DNA from: Streptomyces sp. HUAS ZL42
Lineage (GTDB): Bacteria; Actinomycetota; Actinomycetes; Streptomycetales; Streptomycetaceae
Reading direction: 5' to 3'
NCBI RefSeq assembly: GCF_040782645.1
Contig: NZ_CP160403.1
Location: 4,561,001 to 4,625,000, forward strand
DNA: 64,000 nt
The position numbers and the translations under genes are program-made. Positions 7,195-15,609 of the stretch are shown here, piece after piece; within the stretch, counting starts at the first letter, position 1; the number at the start of each line of letters is the position of its first letter. The notes beneath the pieces are model-generated. The model saw only the letters and a program-made list of their open reading frames with translations, made no database searches and was not told where the DNA came from.

Positions 7195-9183
7195 GTGGGG
7201 AGCGTTCCGAATCAGGGTCTGCCGACCGATGTCGGCGCGCACATGGTGGTCTGCGGCGACGACGGGCTCGCGCACCGGCTGGCCGCCGAACTGCGTGGGG
7301 TGTACCGCGAACAGGTCATGCTGGTCGTACCGCCCTCCGAGCGCGCGGTACGTCCGCCGGTCGTCGGGCGGGCCCGGGCGGTGTCGGCGGCGCTGCTCGA
7401 CAGGGTGGTGAGCGCGGCGGTCAACCGGGCGGCGGGGAACGGCGGTAACGGTGGTGGTGGTGATGAACCCGCCGGGAATGAGCGGGTGATCGAGGCCGAC
7501 GAGCCGACCGAGGCCGTGCTCGCCGAGGCGGGTGTGCATCGGGCGGCCGCGCTCGCGCTCGTGTACGACGACGACGAGGCCAACATCCGCGCCGCCCTCA
7601 CCGCCCGCCGGCTCAACCCTCGGCTGCGGCTCGTGTTGCGGCTGTACAACCGGCGCTTGGGGCAGCACATCGAGGAACTGCTGGACCAGACGGCCGCGTT
7701 GGCCATCGGGATCGGGGAGGGCGACGGAAGCGAGGGCGGGGCGGCGGGCTCCGGGGACGGCGACGCGTCCACGACCGTCCTGTCCGACGCCGACACCGCC
7801 GCGCCCGCGCTGGCCGCGGCCGCCGTCGCCGGTACCACCAAGGTCGTCCAGACGGACGGCCTGCTGCTGCGCGCGGTCGAGCGGCCGCCGCCGGGTCCCG
7901 GCCAGGTCGCCGATCCCGGCCTTGCCACGCTCGCGCTGCTCTCCGCGACCGGCAACGACCCGGCCGGCGCGGACGGTTCGGAGAGCAGCGGCGAGCAGGG
8001 GCCGCGGCTGCTGCCGGACGCGGCGGCGGTACGCAACGCCACGGGGCGTGGGACCGTCGTCCTGGAGCAGGTGTCGTACTCCGCCGGACCCGCACTGCCG
8101 ACCGGGCGGGGCGTCGGGGTCGTGGCGCCGTTCGCCTCGCTGTTCTCGCGGCGGCTGCGGCTGTCGCTGGCGGGTCTGGTCGGGTGTGTGCTCGGGCTGG
8201 CGGTGGCGCTGTGGGCGGTGACGGGGGTGCATCCGCTGGGCGCGCTGTATCTGACGCTGCTGGATCTCTTCGCCGTCAACGATCCCGCGATCGGGGCGTC
8301 CACCGAGCGGCAGGTGCTGCAACTCCTGTCCGGACTCGTCGGGTTGCTGCTGCTGCCGGTGCTGCTGGCCGCGGTGCTCGAGGCGCTGGGGACGTTCCGC
8401 GGCGCGGGCTCGCTGCGGAAGCCGCCGCGCGGGCTCGGGGGGCATGTGGTGCTGCTCGGGCTGGGGAAGATCGGCACGCGTGTGCTGACGCGGCTGCGTG
8501 AGCTGAACATCCCCGTGGTGTGCGTCGAGTCCGGACCCGAGGCGCGCGGGCTCGCGGTCGCGCGGCGGCTGCGGGTGCCGGTGGTGCTCGGGGACGTCAC
8601 GCAGGAGGGCGTCCTGGAGGCCGCCAAGATCCACCGGGCGCATGCCCTGCTCGCGGTGACGAGCTCGGACACGACGAACCTGGAGGCCGCGCTGTACGCA
8701 CGGTCCGTGCGGCCCGATCTGCGGGTGGTACTGCGGTTGTACGACGACGACTTCGCGACCGCCGTGTACCGGACCCTGCGGGCCGCGCATCCGCATGCAT
8801 CCACCCGGAGCCGGAGCGTGTCCCATCTGGCGGCGCCCGCGTTCGCCGGGGCGATGCTGGGGCGCCAGATCCTGGGGGCGATTCCGGTGGAGCGGCGGGT
8901 GCTGTTGTTCGCGGCCCTGGAGGTGGGCGGCCATCCGCAGCTGGAGGGGCGGACGGTGGCGGAGGCGTTCCGTGCGGGGGCGTGGCGGGTGCTGGCGCTG
9001 GACGCGGTGACGGACGAGGGCGCGGGCGCGGGCGCGGGCGGTGAGGAGGTACGGCCTTCCGGGCTGGTCTGGGATCTCCCCGACACGTATGTCCTGCGGA
9101 GCGAGGACCGGGTGGTGCTGGCGGCCACCCGGCGGGGGTTGGCGGAGTTGCTGGGGCGGCGGGGGCGGGAGGCGCGGGTATAG
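7195..9183 (+). CDS. NAD-binding membrane protein with two RCK/TrkA-N domains
   Basis: 662 residues. The N-terminal region (about 15-250) is a degenerate Rossmann domain (MVVCGDDGLAHRLAAEL, then ALALVYDDDEANIRAAL). Two membrane helices follow around residues 320-400, separated by a pore-like loop (LYLTLLDLFAVNDPAIG). The C-terminal region has a well-preserved RCK domain (HVVLLGLGKIGTRVL, then VLGDVTQEGVLEAA and LLAVTSSDTTNLEAAL) and a TrkA-C-like end. This layout resembles CASTOR/POLLUX-like ion channels rather than soluble TrkA. The canonical TVGYG selectivity filter is absent. The GTG start has no strong SD. A perfect terminator hairpin follows the stop. Confidence 0.8.
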   Translation: MGSVPNQGLPTDVGAHMVVCGDDGLAHRLAAELRGVYREQVMLVVPPSERAVRPPVVGRARAVSAALLDRVVSAAVNRAAGNGGNGGGGDEPAGNERVIEADEPTEAVLAEAGVHRAAALALVYDDDEANIRAALTARRLNPRLRLVLRLYNRRLGQHIEELLDQTAALAIGIGEGDGSEGGAAGSGDGDASTTVLSDADTAAPALAAAAVAGTTKVVQTDGLLLRAVERPPPGPGQVADPGLATLALLSATGNDPAGADGSESSGEQGPRLLPDAAAVRNATGRGTVVLEQVSYSAGPALPTGRGVGVVAPFASLFSRRLRLSLAGLVGCVLGLAVALWAVTGVHPLGALYLTLLDLFAVNDPAIGASTERQVLQLLSGLVGLLLLPVLLAAVLEALGTFRGAGSLRKPPRGLGGHVVLLGLGKIGTRVLTRLRELNIPVVCVESGPEARGLAVARRLRVPVVLGDVTQEGVLEAAKIHRAHALLAVTSSDTTNLEAALYARSVRPDLRVVLRLYDDDFATAVYRTLRAAHPHASTRSRSVSHLAAPAFAGAMLGRQILGAIPVERRVLLFAALEVGGHPQLEGRTVAEAFRAGAWRVLALDAVTDEGAGAGAGGEEVRPSGLVWDLPDTYVLRSEDRVVLAATRRGLAELLGRRGREARV

Positions 9184-9210
9184 GCGAGGCGGCCTGCGTT
9201 CCTCGCACCG

Positions 9211-9235
9211 CCCAGGGGGCTCTCCGCCCCCTGGG
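9211..9235. terminator. Bidirectional hairpin between convergent genes
   Basis: A perfect 10-bp stem, CCCAGGGGGC / GCCCCCTGGG, with a 5-base loop lies between the convergent RCK protein and S9 peptidase genes, where it can end transcription from both sides. It lacks a long T tract, as is usual in Streptomyces. Confidence 0.8.
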
Positions 9236-9309
9236 CCCCCGGCCTTTGCCCACCACCACCCGACTCGGTCGGCTGAAGAGGCGCCCTCGAGGGTCACCTC
9301 CTGGCCTGT

Positions 9310-11127
9310 CTACTTCGGCAAGTGGCGGTCCGCGAAGTCCAGTTCCAGGCGGACCTGTTTGATCCGTTCGTCCACGACCAGGGAGCCGTGGCCCGCGTCG
9401 TACCTGTAGACCTCGTGGACCGCGCCCCGTGCCTCCAGGCGCTTGACGTAGTTCTCGATCTGGCGGATGGGGCAACGGGGGTCGTTGACACCCGCGGAGA
9501 TGTAGACCGGCGACCGGACCTCGTCGACGTAGGTCAGCGGGGACGACGCCTCGAAGCGTTCCGGGACCTCCTCCGGCGTGCCGCCGAGGAGCGTGCGGTC
9601 CATCGCCTTCAGCGCCTCCATCTCGTCGTGGTAGGCCGTGACGTAGTCGGCGACGGGGACCGCCGCGATGCCCAGCGTCCACGCGTCCGGCTGGGTGCCG
9701 AGGCCGAGGAGGGTGAGGTAGCCGCCCCAGGAGCCACCGGTGAGGATGAGCCGGGCGGGATCGGCGAGGCCGGAGGTGATCGCCCAGTCCCGTACCGCCG
9801 CGATGTCCTCCAGTTCGATCAGGCCGACCCGGTGCTTCAGCGCGTCCGTCCACGCCCGGCCGTACCCCGTCGAGCCGCGGTAGTTGACCCTGATGACCGC
9901 GTAGCCGTGGTCCACCCACGCCGCCGGGCCCGCTGCGAAGGAGTCGCTGTCGTGCCAGGTCGGGCCGCCGTGGATGTCGAAGACCGTGGGGAGGGGGCCG
10001 GTCGCCCCGGCCGGTTTCTGGACCAGGGCGTGGATGCGGCCGCCGGGGCCCTCCACCCATACGTCCTCCACCGGCACCGAGCCCGGGGACTTCAGGCCGG
10101 GCGGGTCCAGCACCACGTGGCCCGTCGTCGAGCGCACCGCCGACGGTGCGGCCGCGGACGACCAGAGGTACTCCACGCTGCCGTCCGGGCGGGCGGTCGC
10201 CCCCGACACCGAGCCCGCCGGAGTCGCGATCTTCTCCAGCGCGCGGGCGGCGAGGTCGTAGCGGAAGAGTTCGCTGCGGGCCTCGAAGCTGTGCGCGATC
10301 AGCAGCCCCGTACCGTCCGGGTACCACTCCGCGCTCACGTCGCCCGGCAGCTCCAGCGCCAGGTCGGTCTCCTCGCCGGTGGCCACGTCCCACACGAGCG
10401 GCTCCCAGCGGCCGCGCCTCTGGTGGCCGATGAGCAGCCGGGTGTCCCCGTCGACGGGGGCGAAGCCCAGGACCTCCAGGCCAAGTTCCTCGGTGCCGCC
10501 CTTGGTGTCGTCCAGCTCGGCGACCGCCGTGCCGTCGGGACGCAGGACACGCAGCGCCGAGTGCATGGCGTCGCCGTGCTCGGTGTGTTCGACGGCGACG
10601 AGTGTGCCGTCGTGCGACAGGTCCCCCACAGCCGCCGACTCGCGGTGGCGGTAGATCTCCACGGGCGGCTCACCGGTGCGGGCCAGGTGAATCGTCGTCC
10701 CCTCCTCGTCCGTCGAGCGGCCCACCACCGCCGTACGGCCGTCGCGGCCGAGCGCCAGGCCGGCCGGGTACGAGGGGTCGAGGCCCGGTGTCGCGAGCTC
10801 GTCCTCGCCGCCCGCGAACGGCTGGCGGCGCCAGACGCCGAACTCGTCGCCGTCCTTGTCGTCGAACCACCAGATCCAGGCGCCGTCCGGGGAGAGCACA
10901 CCGTCCGTCGTGCCGTTCGGCCGGGCCGTCACCTGGCGCTGCTCGCCCGTCGAGCGGTCCCAGGCGTACAGCTCGTACGTCCCCGTCGCGTTCGACACGA
11001 ACAAGGATCGGTCCGGCGAGTCCTCCGCCCAGTCGGGCAGCGACACCCGGGGCGCCCGGAAGCGCTTCTCCCAGTCCGGCATCTCCTCGTGCCGCTCCGG
11101 CGCGGCGGACCCGTTGCTCTCAGTCAT
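9310..11127 (-). CDS. S9 family prolyl oligopeptidase
   Basis: 605 residues. The N-terminal ~350 residues form a beta-propeller (repeats such as LFVSNATGTYELYAWDR and GVLSPDGAWIWWFDD). The C-terminal alpha/beta-hydrolase domain has the nucleophile motif GGSWGGYLTLLGLG near residue 470, the acid in GVNDPRCP and the His in YDAGHGSL, matching the S9C serine peptidase triad. No signal peptide is present, so it is likely cytoplasmic and degrades short peptides. ATG 11127 is preceded by a GGGGG tract; longer in-frame extensions have no domain support. It ends against a shared hairpin terminator. Confidence 0.9.
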   Translation of the reverse strand: MTESNGSAAPERHEEMPDWEKRFRAPRVSLPDWAEDSPDRSLFVSNATGTYELYAWDRSTGEQRQVTARPNGTTDGVLSPDGAWIWWFDDKDGDEFGVWRRQPFAGGEDELATPGLDPSYPAGLALGRDGRTAVVGRSTDEEGTTIHLARTGEPPVEIYRHRESAAVGDLSHDGTLVAVEHTEHGDAMHSALRVLRPDGTAVAELDDTKGGTEELGLEVLGFAPVDGDTRLLIGHQRRGRWEPLVWDVATGEETDLALELPGDVSAEWYPDGTGLLIAHSFEARSELFRYDLAARALEKIATPAGSVSGATARPDGSVEYLWSSAAAPSAVRSTTGHVVLDPPGLKSPGSVPVEDVWVEGPGGRIHALVQKPAGATGPLPTVFDIHGGPTWHDSDSFAAGPAAWVDHGYAVIRVNYRGSTGYGRAWTDALKHRVGLIELEDIAAVRDWAITSGLADPARLILTGGSWGGYLTLLGLGTQPDAWTLGIAAVPVADYVTAYHDEMEALKAMDRTLLGGTPEEVPERFEASSPLTYVDEVRSPVYISAGVNDPRCPIRQIENYVKRLEARGAVHEVYRYDAGHGSLVVDERIKQVRLELDFADRHLPK

Positions 11128-11178
11128 GCCCCCATACTGCCTGGCCCTGCCGACAATTCGCTGGCCAGGTCCCCAGCT

Positions 11179-11187
11179 TGTGGATAA
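11179..11187 (-). promoter_or_regulatory. Perfect DnaA box upstream of methyltransferase gene
   Basis: TGTGGATAA is the complement of TTATCCACA, the high-affinity DnaA box of E. coli. It sits 10 bases before the methyltransferase start and within the divergent spacer with the S9 peptidase. A single box could regulate transcription or titrate DnaA; chance occurrence is possible. Confidence 0.4.
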
Positions 11188-11196
11188 CTGCCGCCC

Positions 11197-12021
11197 ATGC
11201 CGACCTACGCTCCCGACGACTGGCACGAAGCAAACCGCGCCCACTGGGACGAGAGGGTCCCCCTTCACGCCGCAGGCGCTTTCTACGACCTGGACGGGTT
11301 CCGGGCGGGCGCCGACCCCCTCCGCGACTTCGAGCTCGCCGAGGTCGGGGACGTCACAGGCCGGTCCCTGCTGCACCTTCAGTGCCACACGGGCCTGGAC
11401 ACCCTGTCCTGGGCCCGGCGCGGGGCCGCCCGGGTCGTCGGGCTCGACTTCTCCGCACCGGCCGTGGAGACCGCCCGCGCCCTCGCCACCGACCTGGGCT
11501 TCGGCCAGGACCGGGCCGCCTTCGTCACCGCCGACGTCTACGACGCGGCGGAAGCGGTGCCCGACCCCGCGTACGACATCGTCTACACCGGTGTCGGCGC
11601 GCTGTGCTGGCTGCCCGACGTCCGGCGCTGGGCCGAGACGGCCGCCTCGCTCGTCGCCCCCGGCGGCTTCCTCTATCTCTCCGAGTTCCATCCGGTCACC
11701 GAGGTCCTCGACGACGAGACCGGCTCACGGGTGGTCCGCGACTACTTCACGCGCGACGCCCAGATATGGGACTACCCCGGTACGTACGCGTCCGAGGTGA
11801 CCGGCACCGTCCACAACCGCAGCGTGGAGTGGCAGCATCCGATCGGCGAGGTCGTCTCCGCCCTCGCCGCGGCAGGACTGCGCATCGAGTTCCTGCACGA
11901 GCACGCCGTCTCGGTGTTCCAGCGGTTCGAGACCTTCGAGCAGCGGGACGGCTACTACCGCTTCCCGGCGGACCGGCCGGGCCTTCCGCTGATGTACTCC
12001 CTGAAGGCGACCAAGACTTGA
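11197..12021 (+). CDS. Class I SAM-dependent methyltransferase
   Basis: 274 residues. Motif I is LLHLQCHTGLDTLSWA around residue 65, followed by VVGLDFSAPAVETARAL (motif II), FVTADVYDAAEAVPD (post-I acidic residue) and YDIVYTGVGALCWLPD with LVAPGGFLYLSEFHP (motifs III and IV). The substrate is unknown; the C-terminal region (SVEWQHPIGEVVSAL, LHEHAVSVFQRF) is the variable acceptor-binding part. There is no SD before the ATG, so the transcript may be leaderless. It is followed by the SnoaL-like gene with a 70-base gap. Confidence 0.85.
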   Translation: MPTYAPDDWHEANRAHWDERVPLHAAGAFYDLDGFRAGADPLRDFELAEVGDVTGRSLLHLQCHTGLDTLSWARRGAARVVGLDFSAPAVETARALATDLGFGQDRAAFVTADVYDAAEAVPDPAYDIVYTGVGALCWLPDVRRWAETAASLVAPGGFLYLSEFHPVTEVLDDETGSRVVRDYFTRDAQIWDYPGTYASEVTGTVHNRSVEWQHPIGEVVSALAAAGLRIEFLHEHAVSVFQRFETFEQRDGYYRFPADRPGLPLMYSLKATKT

Positions 12022-12091
12022 GAACCTGCCCCCGATCCGGCGTTTGCGCAGTTCAAGGCGATTGTCAGTGGCGGCGGGCACACTGCTTGGC

Positions 12092-12475
12092 ATGACCGAC
12101 ACGACTGATCTGCGCAAGACCGTCGAGAGCTTCTGGGCCGCCGCCGAGGCCCGGGACTGGGATGCGTTCGCGGGCACCCTGGCCGAGGACGTCGTCTACA
12201 CGCTGCCGCAGACCCGGGAGCGGATCCGGGGGCGTGAGATGTTCGTCCGGTTCAACCGGGAGTACCCGGGCGACTGGCACCTGCGGATCGAGCGGATCGT
12301 CGCGGAGCCGGGGCAGGTGGTCAGCTGGATCCACTTCACGGTGGGGCTGGAGGAGATGTACGGCATCTCGTTCTTCACCGGGGACGGCAACGGGCGCATA
12401 TCCGCGATGACCGACTTCTGGCCGGAGCCGTACGAGCCGCCGGCGGGCCGGGACCACCTCACCGAGCGGTACTGA
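12092..12475 (+). CDS. SnoaL/NTF2-like domain protein
   Basis: 127 residues: a single NTF2-like alpha+beta barrel. The opening helix LRKTVESFWAAAEARDWDAF and the following AGTLAEDVVYTLPQTRERIRG are typical, as is the ending YGISFFTGDGNGRISAMTDFWPEPYEPP. Family members include polyketide cyclases, isomerases and ligand-binding proteins; without clear catalytic residues I assign no reaction. The ATG at 12092 was chosen; an upstream in-frame GTG at 12068 would add eight residues. Confidence 0.75.
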   Translation: MTDTTDLRKTVESFWAAAEARDWDAFAGTLAEDVVYTLPQTRERIRGREMFVRFNREYPGDWHLRIERIVAEPGQVVSWIHFTVGLEEMYGISFFTGDGNGRISAMTDFWPEPYEPPAGRDHLTERY

Positions 12476-12560
12476 CTCACCGAACAGCTCACCGAAGGGT
12501 GCCGACCCGGCTGCGACCCCGCGGCCGCACGCCGTATCCGCGCCCCGTACCGTTGAGGGC

Positions 12561-13367
12561 GTGTACCGGTTTCTGCTGACGCCCCGCTGGTGGGGCATCA
12601 ACGTCTTCGTGCTGCTGGCCATCCCCTTCTGCGTCTTCATGGGGTCGTGGCAGCTGAGCCGGTTCGAGGCGCGGGTCGACGACCACCGCGAGGCGAGCGC
12701 GCAGGCCGCGTCGGACGAACGGGAGGCCGCTCGTCCGCTGGCGGAGCTGCTGCCGGTGGACAAGGCGACCTCGGGCGAACAGGCCACCACGACCGGGCGG
12801 TACGACAAGCAGTTCCTCGTACCGGACCGCGAGCTGGACGGCAGGAGTGGGTACTACGTGCTGACGCTGCTGCGGACCGACGGTGGCAAGGCGCTTCCGG
12901 TGGTGCGGGGGTGGCTGCCCGGCGACGCCGACGCGGCGAAGGCGCCCGCTCCGCCCTCCGGTGAGGTCACCGTCACCGGAGCGCTGCAGGCTTCCGAGTC
13001 GCCGGGGAACAACGGCGGGCGTGGCGCCGGGGGCCTGCCGGCCGGGCAGACAGCGGCGATCAGTGCGGCGTCGCTGGTGAACCTCGTGCCGTACGACGTG
13101 TACGACGCGTGGGTCACGCTGAACGAGGGCGACTCGGGGATGAAGGCGGTGCCCGCGAGCGCACCGGCCGGCTCGGGCCTGGACCTGAAGGCGTTCCAGA
13201 ACCTCGGCTACACCGGGGAGTGGTTCGTCTTCGCCGGGTTCGTGGTGTTCATGTGGTTCCGGCTGCTGCGCCGGGAGATGGAGTTCCAGCGGGACGCGGA
13301 GCTGGGGCTCGTTCCGGACGGGGAGAGCCCCTCGGCTCAGGACGCCGTCAGCACACCAGTCCGGTAG
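12561..13367 (+). CDS. SURF1 family cytochrome oxidase biogenesis protein
   Basis: 268 residues, GTG start. Two membrane helices flank an extracytoplasmic domain, the standard SURF1 plan: PRWWGINVFVLLAIPFCVFM at the N-terminus, with the conserved W-Q-x-x-R (GSWQLSRFEARV), and FVFAGFVVFMWFRLLRRE at the C-terminus. The middle holds GYYVLTLLRTDGGKALPVVRGW, the signature around residue 95. SURF1 helps insert heme into cytochrome aa3 oxidase. The 3' end overlaps the convergent membrane-protein gene by 31 bases, so transcripts would be antisense at their ends. Confidence 0.9.
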   Translation: MYRFLLTPRWWGINVFVLLAIPFCVFMGSWQLSRFEARVDDHREASAQAASDEREAARPLAELLPVDKATSGEQATTTGRYDKQFLVPDRELDGRSGYYVLTLLRTDGGKALPVVRGWLPGDADAAKAPAPPSGEVTVTGALQASESPGNNGGRGAGGLPAGQTAAISAASLVNLVPYDVYDAWVTLNEGDSGMKAVPASAPAGSGLDLKAFQNLGYTGEWFVFAGFVVFMWFRLLRREMEFQRDAELGLVPDGESPSAQDAVSTPVR

Positions 13368-14482
13368 ATCTTCCCCGAGCACGCGTTCGGCACGGTCGCC
13401 GTGACCGTCGGGGAACCCGTGTCCGCGGTGTGGGAGACGACGACGCTGCCGTCGGCCGTGCCGTCCGCCGTGACCAGCTGGGTGGAGGTGCCGGTGTCGC
13501 CGCCGGTGGACGTGCCGGTGCCGGCACTGGCGTCCTGGGTCGGGCTCGGGCTGGCCGTCGTACCACCGCTGTCGCCGCCGCCACCGGTGGTGGGGCAGGT
13601 CTCCGAGGGAACCCAGGCGAACTTCACCTCGTAGGCCGAGCCGGGGCTGAGGACGAGCTGGGAGACGTAGAGGGAGGGGTCGGGCAGCGCGGCCGCCGTG
13701 TCCCCGGCGGTGTGCTCCACCACGCTGATCTTCGTGGCGTCGGCGGCGCCCTGCGTGGCGAAACTCACGGTGCCCTGACCGCCGACGGTACAGCCGGCGT
13801 CGGAGACGTTGGCGACGCGGAACGTGCCGTAGACGGTGCCGGCCGAGTCGGCGGCTTCGACACTGGAGGCGGTCGAACCGAGCTGATCGGCGGTGCAGGC
13901 GGGGGCGTTCTTGGAGCTGGTGGCCGAGGGGTCCTCGCTCGCGCCGCTGCCGCTGCCGCTGCCCGTGTCCTTGTCGTCGCCCTTCGTGCCCCCCTGGCCC
14001 TTGTCCGTGGCCGTGCCCGAGGAGCCCCCTGAGGTGCTCTCACCGCCGTCGGGACCCTTGCCCTCGCTCACACCGCCCTGCATCTGCGAGCTGTGCCCGG
14101 CGTTGGACGTGTTGGCGCTGGAGCCGGTGGCGTTGGAGACGTGCACGAGGGCGGGGACGGCGGTGCCGATGAACAGGGCCGCGGCCGCCATGCCGACGGC
14201 GGCCTGTCGCTTGCGCACCCGCCGTGCGGGTACCGCCCGCTGGAGGTGCTCCAGTGTGCCGTCGCGCGGCTCGATCTCCTGGACCGCCTGGTGCAGCATC
14301 CGGCGCAGTGCCAGCTCGTCCGAGTCGAGCCCGGCGGGGCCCTGGTCGTCGAGGTGGTGGTTCACGGTTTCGTTCCCAGCGTGCGATTGCTTCGGCTCTT
14401 GCTTGTGCGACCACGTCGGCTCGTGCCACGCGTACGGCTCGTGCCGCTCGTGGGAGTCCCGTCCCTCGGCTTCCCCGGTCAC
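13337..14482 (-). CDS. Membrane partner (putative anti-sigma) of the SigE-family sigma factor
   Basis: 381 residues from a GTG overlapping the sigma factor stop by 4 bases (GTGA), so the pair is translationally coupled. The N-terminal 90 residues are cytoplasmic, with DELALRRMLHQAVQEIEP and EHLQRAVPARRVRKRQA. One membrane helix follows (AAVGMAAAALFIGTAVPALV, about 94-115). A long Ser/Thr/Gly-rich spacer leads to an extracytoplasmic beta domain with cysteines (NAPACTADQLG, VSDAGCTVGGQG, PSETCPTTG, VPNACSGK). Zinc-binding anti-sigma residues (HxxxCxxC) are not seen, so the anti-sigma role is inferred from coupling and topology only. A start at the later GTG (NHHLDD) is possible. Confidence 0.75.
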   Translation of the reverse strand: MTGEAEGRDSHERHEPYAWHEPTWSHKQEPKQSHAGNETVNHHLDDQGPAGLDSDELALRRMLHQAVQEIEPRDGTLEHLQRAVPARRVRKRQAAVGMAAAALFIGTAVPALVHVSNATGSSANTSNAGHSSQMQGGVSEGKGPDGGESTSGGSSGTATDKGQGGTKGDDKDTGSGSGSGASEDPSATSSKNAPACTADQLGSTASSVEAADSAGTVYGTFRVANVSDAGCTVGGQGTVSFATQGAADATKISVVEHTAGDTAAALPDPSLYVSQLVLSPGSAYEVKFAWVPSETCPTTGGGGDSGGTTASPSPTQDASAGTGTSTGGDTGTSTQLVTADGTADGSVVVSHTADTGSPTVTATVPNACSGKIYRTGVLTAS

Positions 14483-15189
14483 GCCGGCGCCTCCATCGCG
14501 GTGCGCAGGGCGGCGATGCCCCGGGAGCCGTACGCCTTGACCGACCCGAGCGAGATACCGAGGGTCTCGGCGACCTGCGCCTCGGTCATGTCCGCGAAAT
14601 AGCGCAGGACGAGGACCTCGCGCTGGCGGCGCTGCAGGCCCTTCATCGCCTTGATCAGGGAGTCGCGCTCCAGCTGGTCGTAGGCCCCCTCCTCGGCGCT
14701 GGCCATGTCCGGCATCGGCTTGGACAGCAGCTTGAGGCCGAGGATGCGGCGGCGCAGGGCGGAGCGGGAGAGGTTGACGACGGTCTGGCGCAGGTACGCG
14801 AGGGTCTTCTCCGGGTCGCGGACGCGCTTGCGGGCGGAGTGGACGCGGATGAAGGCCTCCTGGACGACGTCCTCGCAGGAGGCGGTGTCGTCGAGGAGGA
14901 GGGCGGCGAGACCGAGCAGCGAGCGGTAGTGCGCCCGGTAGGTCTCGGTGAGGTGGTCGACGGTGGTACCGGCCGCCGCTACGTCCTCGACGCCGTTACG
15001 TTGCTGGGGTACGCGGGTGGGCCGCGCCGCGGGCATGGGCGCGATCACCGGCATGCCACCGGGCGCCCCGGCCAAGCGGGGCCGGGCGGCCCGGCGGGGC
15101 GGCCGCAGGGCCGTACCGCGGGTAGCCGATGGGGGTCCCCCCGCTCGAGCGAAGTCGAGAGTGGGGGAGAAGTCGAGTACCTGTGCCAC
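14479..15189 (-). CDS. SigE-family (ECF-like) RNA polymerase sigma factor
   Basis: 236 residues. Region 2 (TETYRAHYRSLLGLAALLLD, then CEDVVQEAFIRVHSA) starts at about residue 75. Region 4 (KAMKGLQRRQREVLVLRYFA, then VAETLGISLGSVKAYGSRGI) forms the C-terminal helix-turn-helix. It directs RNA polymerase to a specific promoter set and is probably held by the coupled membrane protein. The first ~45 residues are low complexity, and codons for LDFSPTLDFARAGGPP lie inside a dispersed repeat, so the true start may be the ATG at 15054 (MPVIAPMPAARP). The GTG at 15189 is the furthest plausible start. Confidence 0.85.
   Translation of the reverse strand: MAQVLDFSPTLDFARAGGPPSATRGTALRPPRRAARPRLAGAPGGMPVIAPMPAARPTRVPQQRNGVEDVAAAGTTVDHLTETYRAHYRSLLGLAALLLDDTASCEDVVQEAFIRVHSARKRVRDPEKTLAYLRQTVVNLSRSALRRRILGLKLLSKPMPDMASAEEGAYDQLERDSLIKAMKGLQRRQREVLVLRYFADMTEAQVAETLGISLGSVKAYGSRGIAALRTAMEAPA
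15136..15168. repeat. Dispersed palindromic Streptomyces repeat, copy 1
   Basis: The imperfect hairpin TCCCCCCGCTCGAGCGAAG with its partner TCGAGAGTGGGGGA occurs here, and a related copy lies in opposite orientation at about 54543-54578. This CTCGAGCGAAG-containing palindrome is common between genes in Streptomyces. Here it overlaps the 5' codons annotated for the sigma factor. Confidence 0.7.
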
Positions 15190-15448
15190 GCCAGTTGGAC
15201 ACGTTCCCCCCTGCGAGGGTTGTACGTGCCGAGCGTCACTTTTGCGTCACACGAGCCCCGCGACGCAGCCCACGTGACTGACAACGATCTCGCGTCAGGC
15301 AGCACAACTGACGACGTCTCACATACCCTCATCAGTCCCGCTCTTCCCCTATGTCCCATATGAACGGGCGTCCCCACGCCCGGACCACGGCGCCCCCTAT
15401 GCGCCAGGATCACGCGTCTCCACACCCCGAAGGGTGACCGCAAAGACG
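15190..15448. other. Spacer upstream of sigma factor gene
   Basis: No gene is supported. It holds the promoter region of the sigma factor operon; an AT-richer patch at 15340-15365 is present, but I cannot name specific promoter boxes with confidence. Confidence 0.4.
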
Positions 15449-15484
15449 CTCCCCGCCCTCCGCACGGTTGCGGATGGCGGGGAG
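15449..15484 (-). terminator. Terminator of the ask-asd operon
   Basis: A 16-bp stem with one mismatch (CTCCCCGCCCTCCGCA against TGCGGATGGCGGGGAG) closes a 4-base loop. It lies about 125 bases past the asd stop on the minus strand. A short T run (GTCTTT) follows on that strand. Confidence 0.75.
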
Positions 15485-15609
15485 AAAATCTTCGGATGCC
15501 GACCGGGTCCGATACAAGTGGTCCGGACCATCGGTCGACTCACATTCCTGCCCGAGATCCTACCGAGCCCCCCTGCCCCGGCCAGCGGTTTTCCGGTGTC
15601 ACCGCAGCC

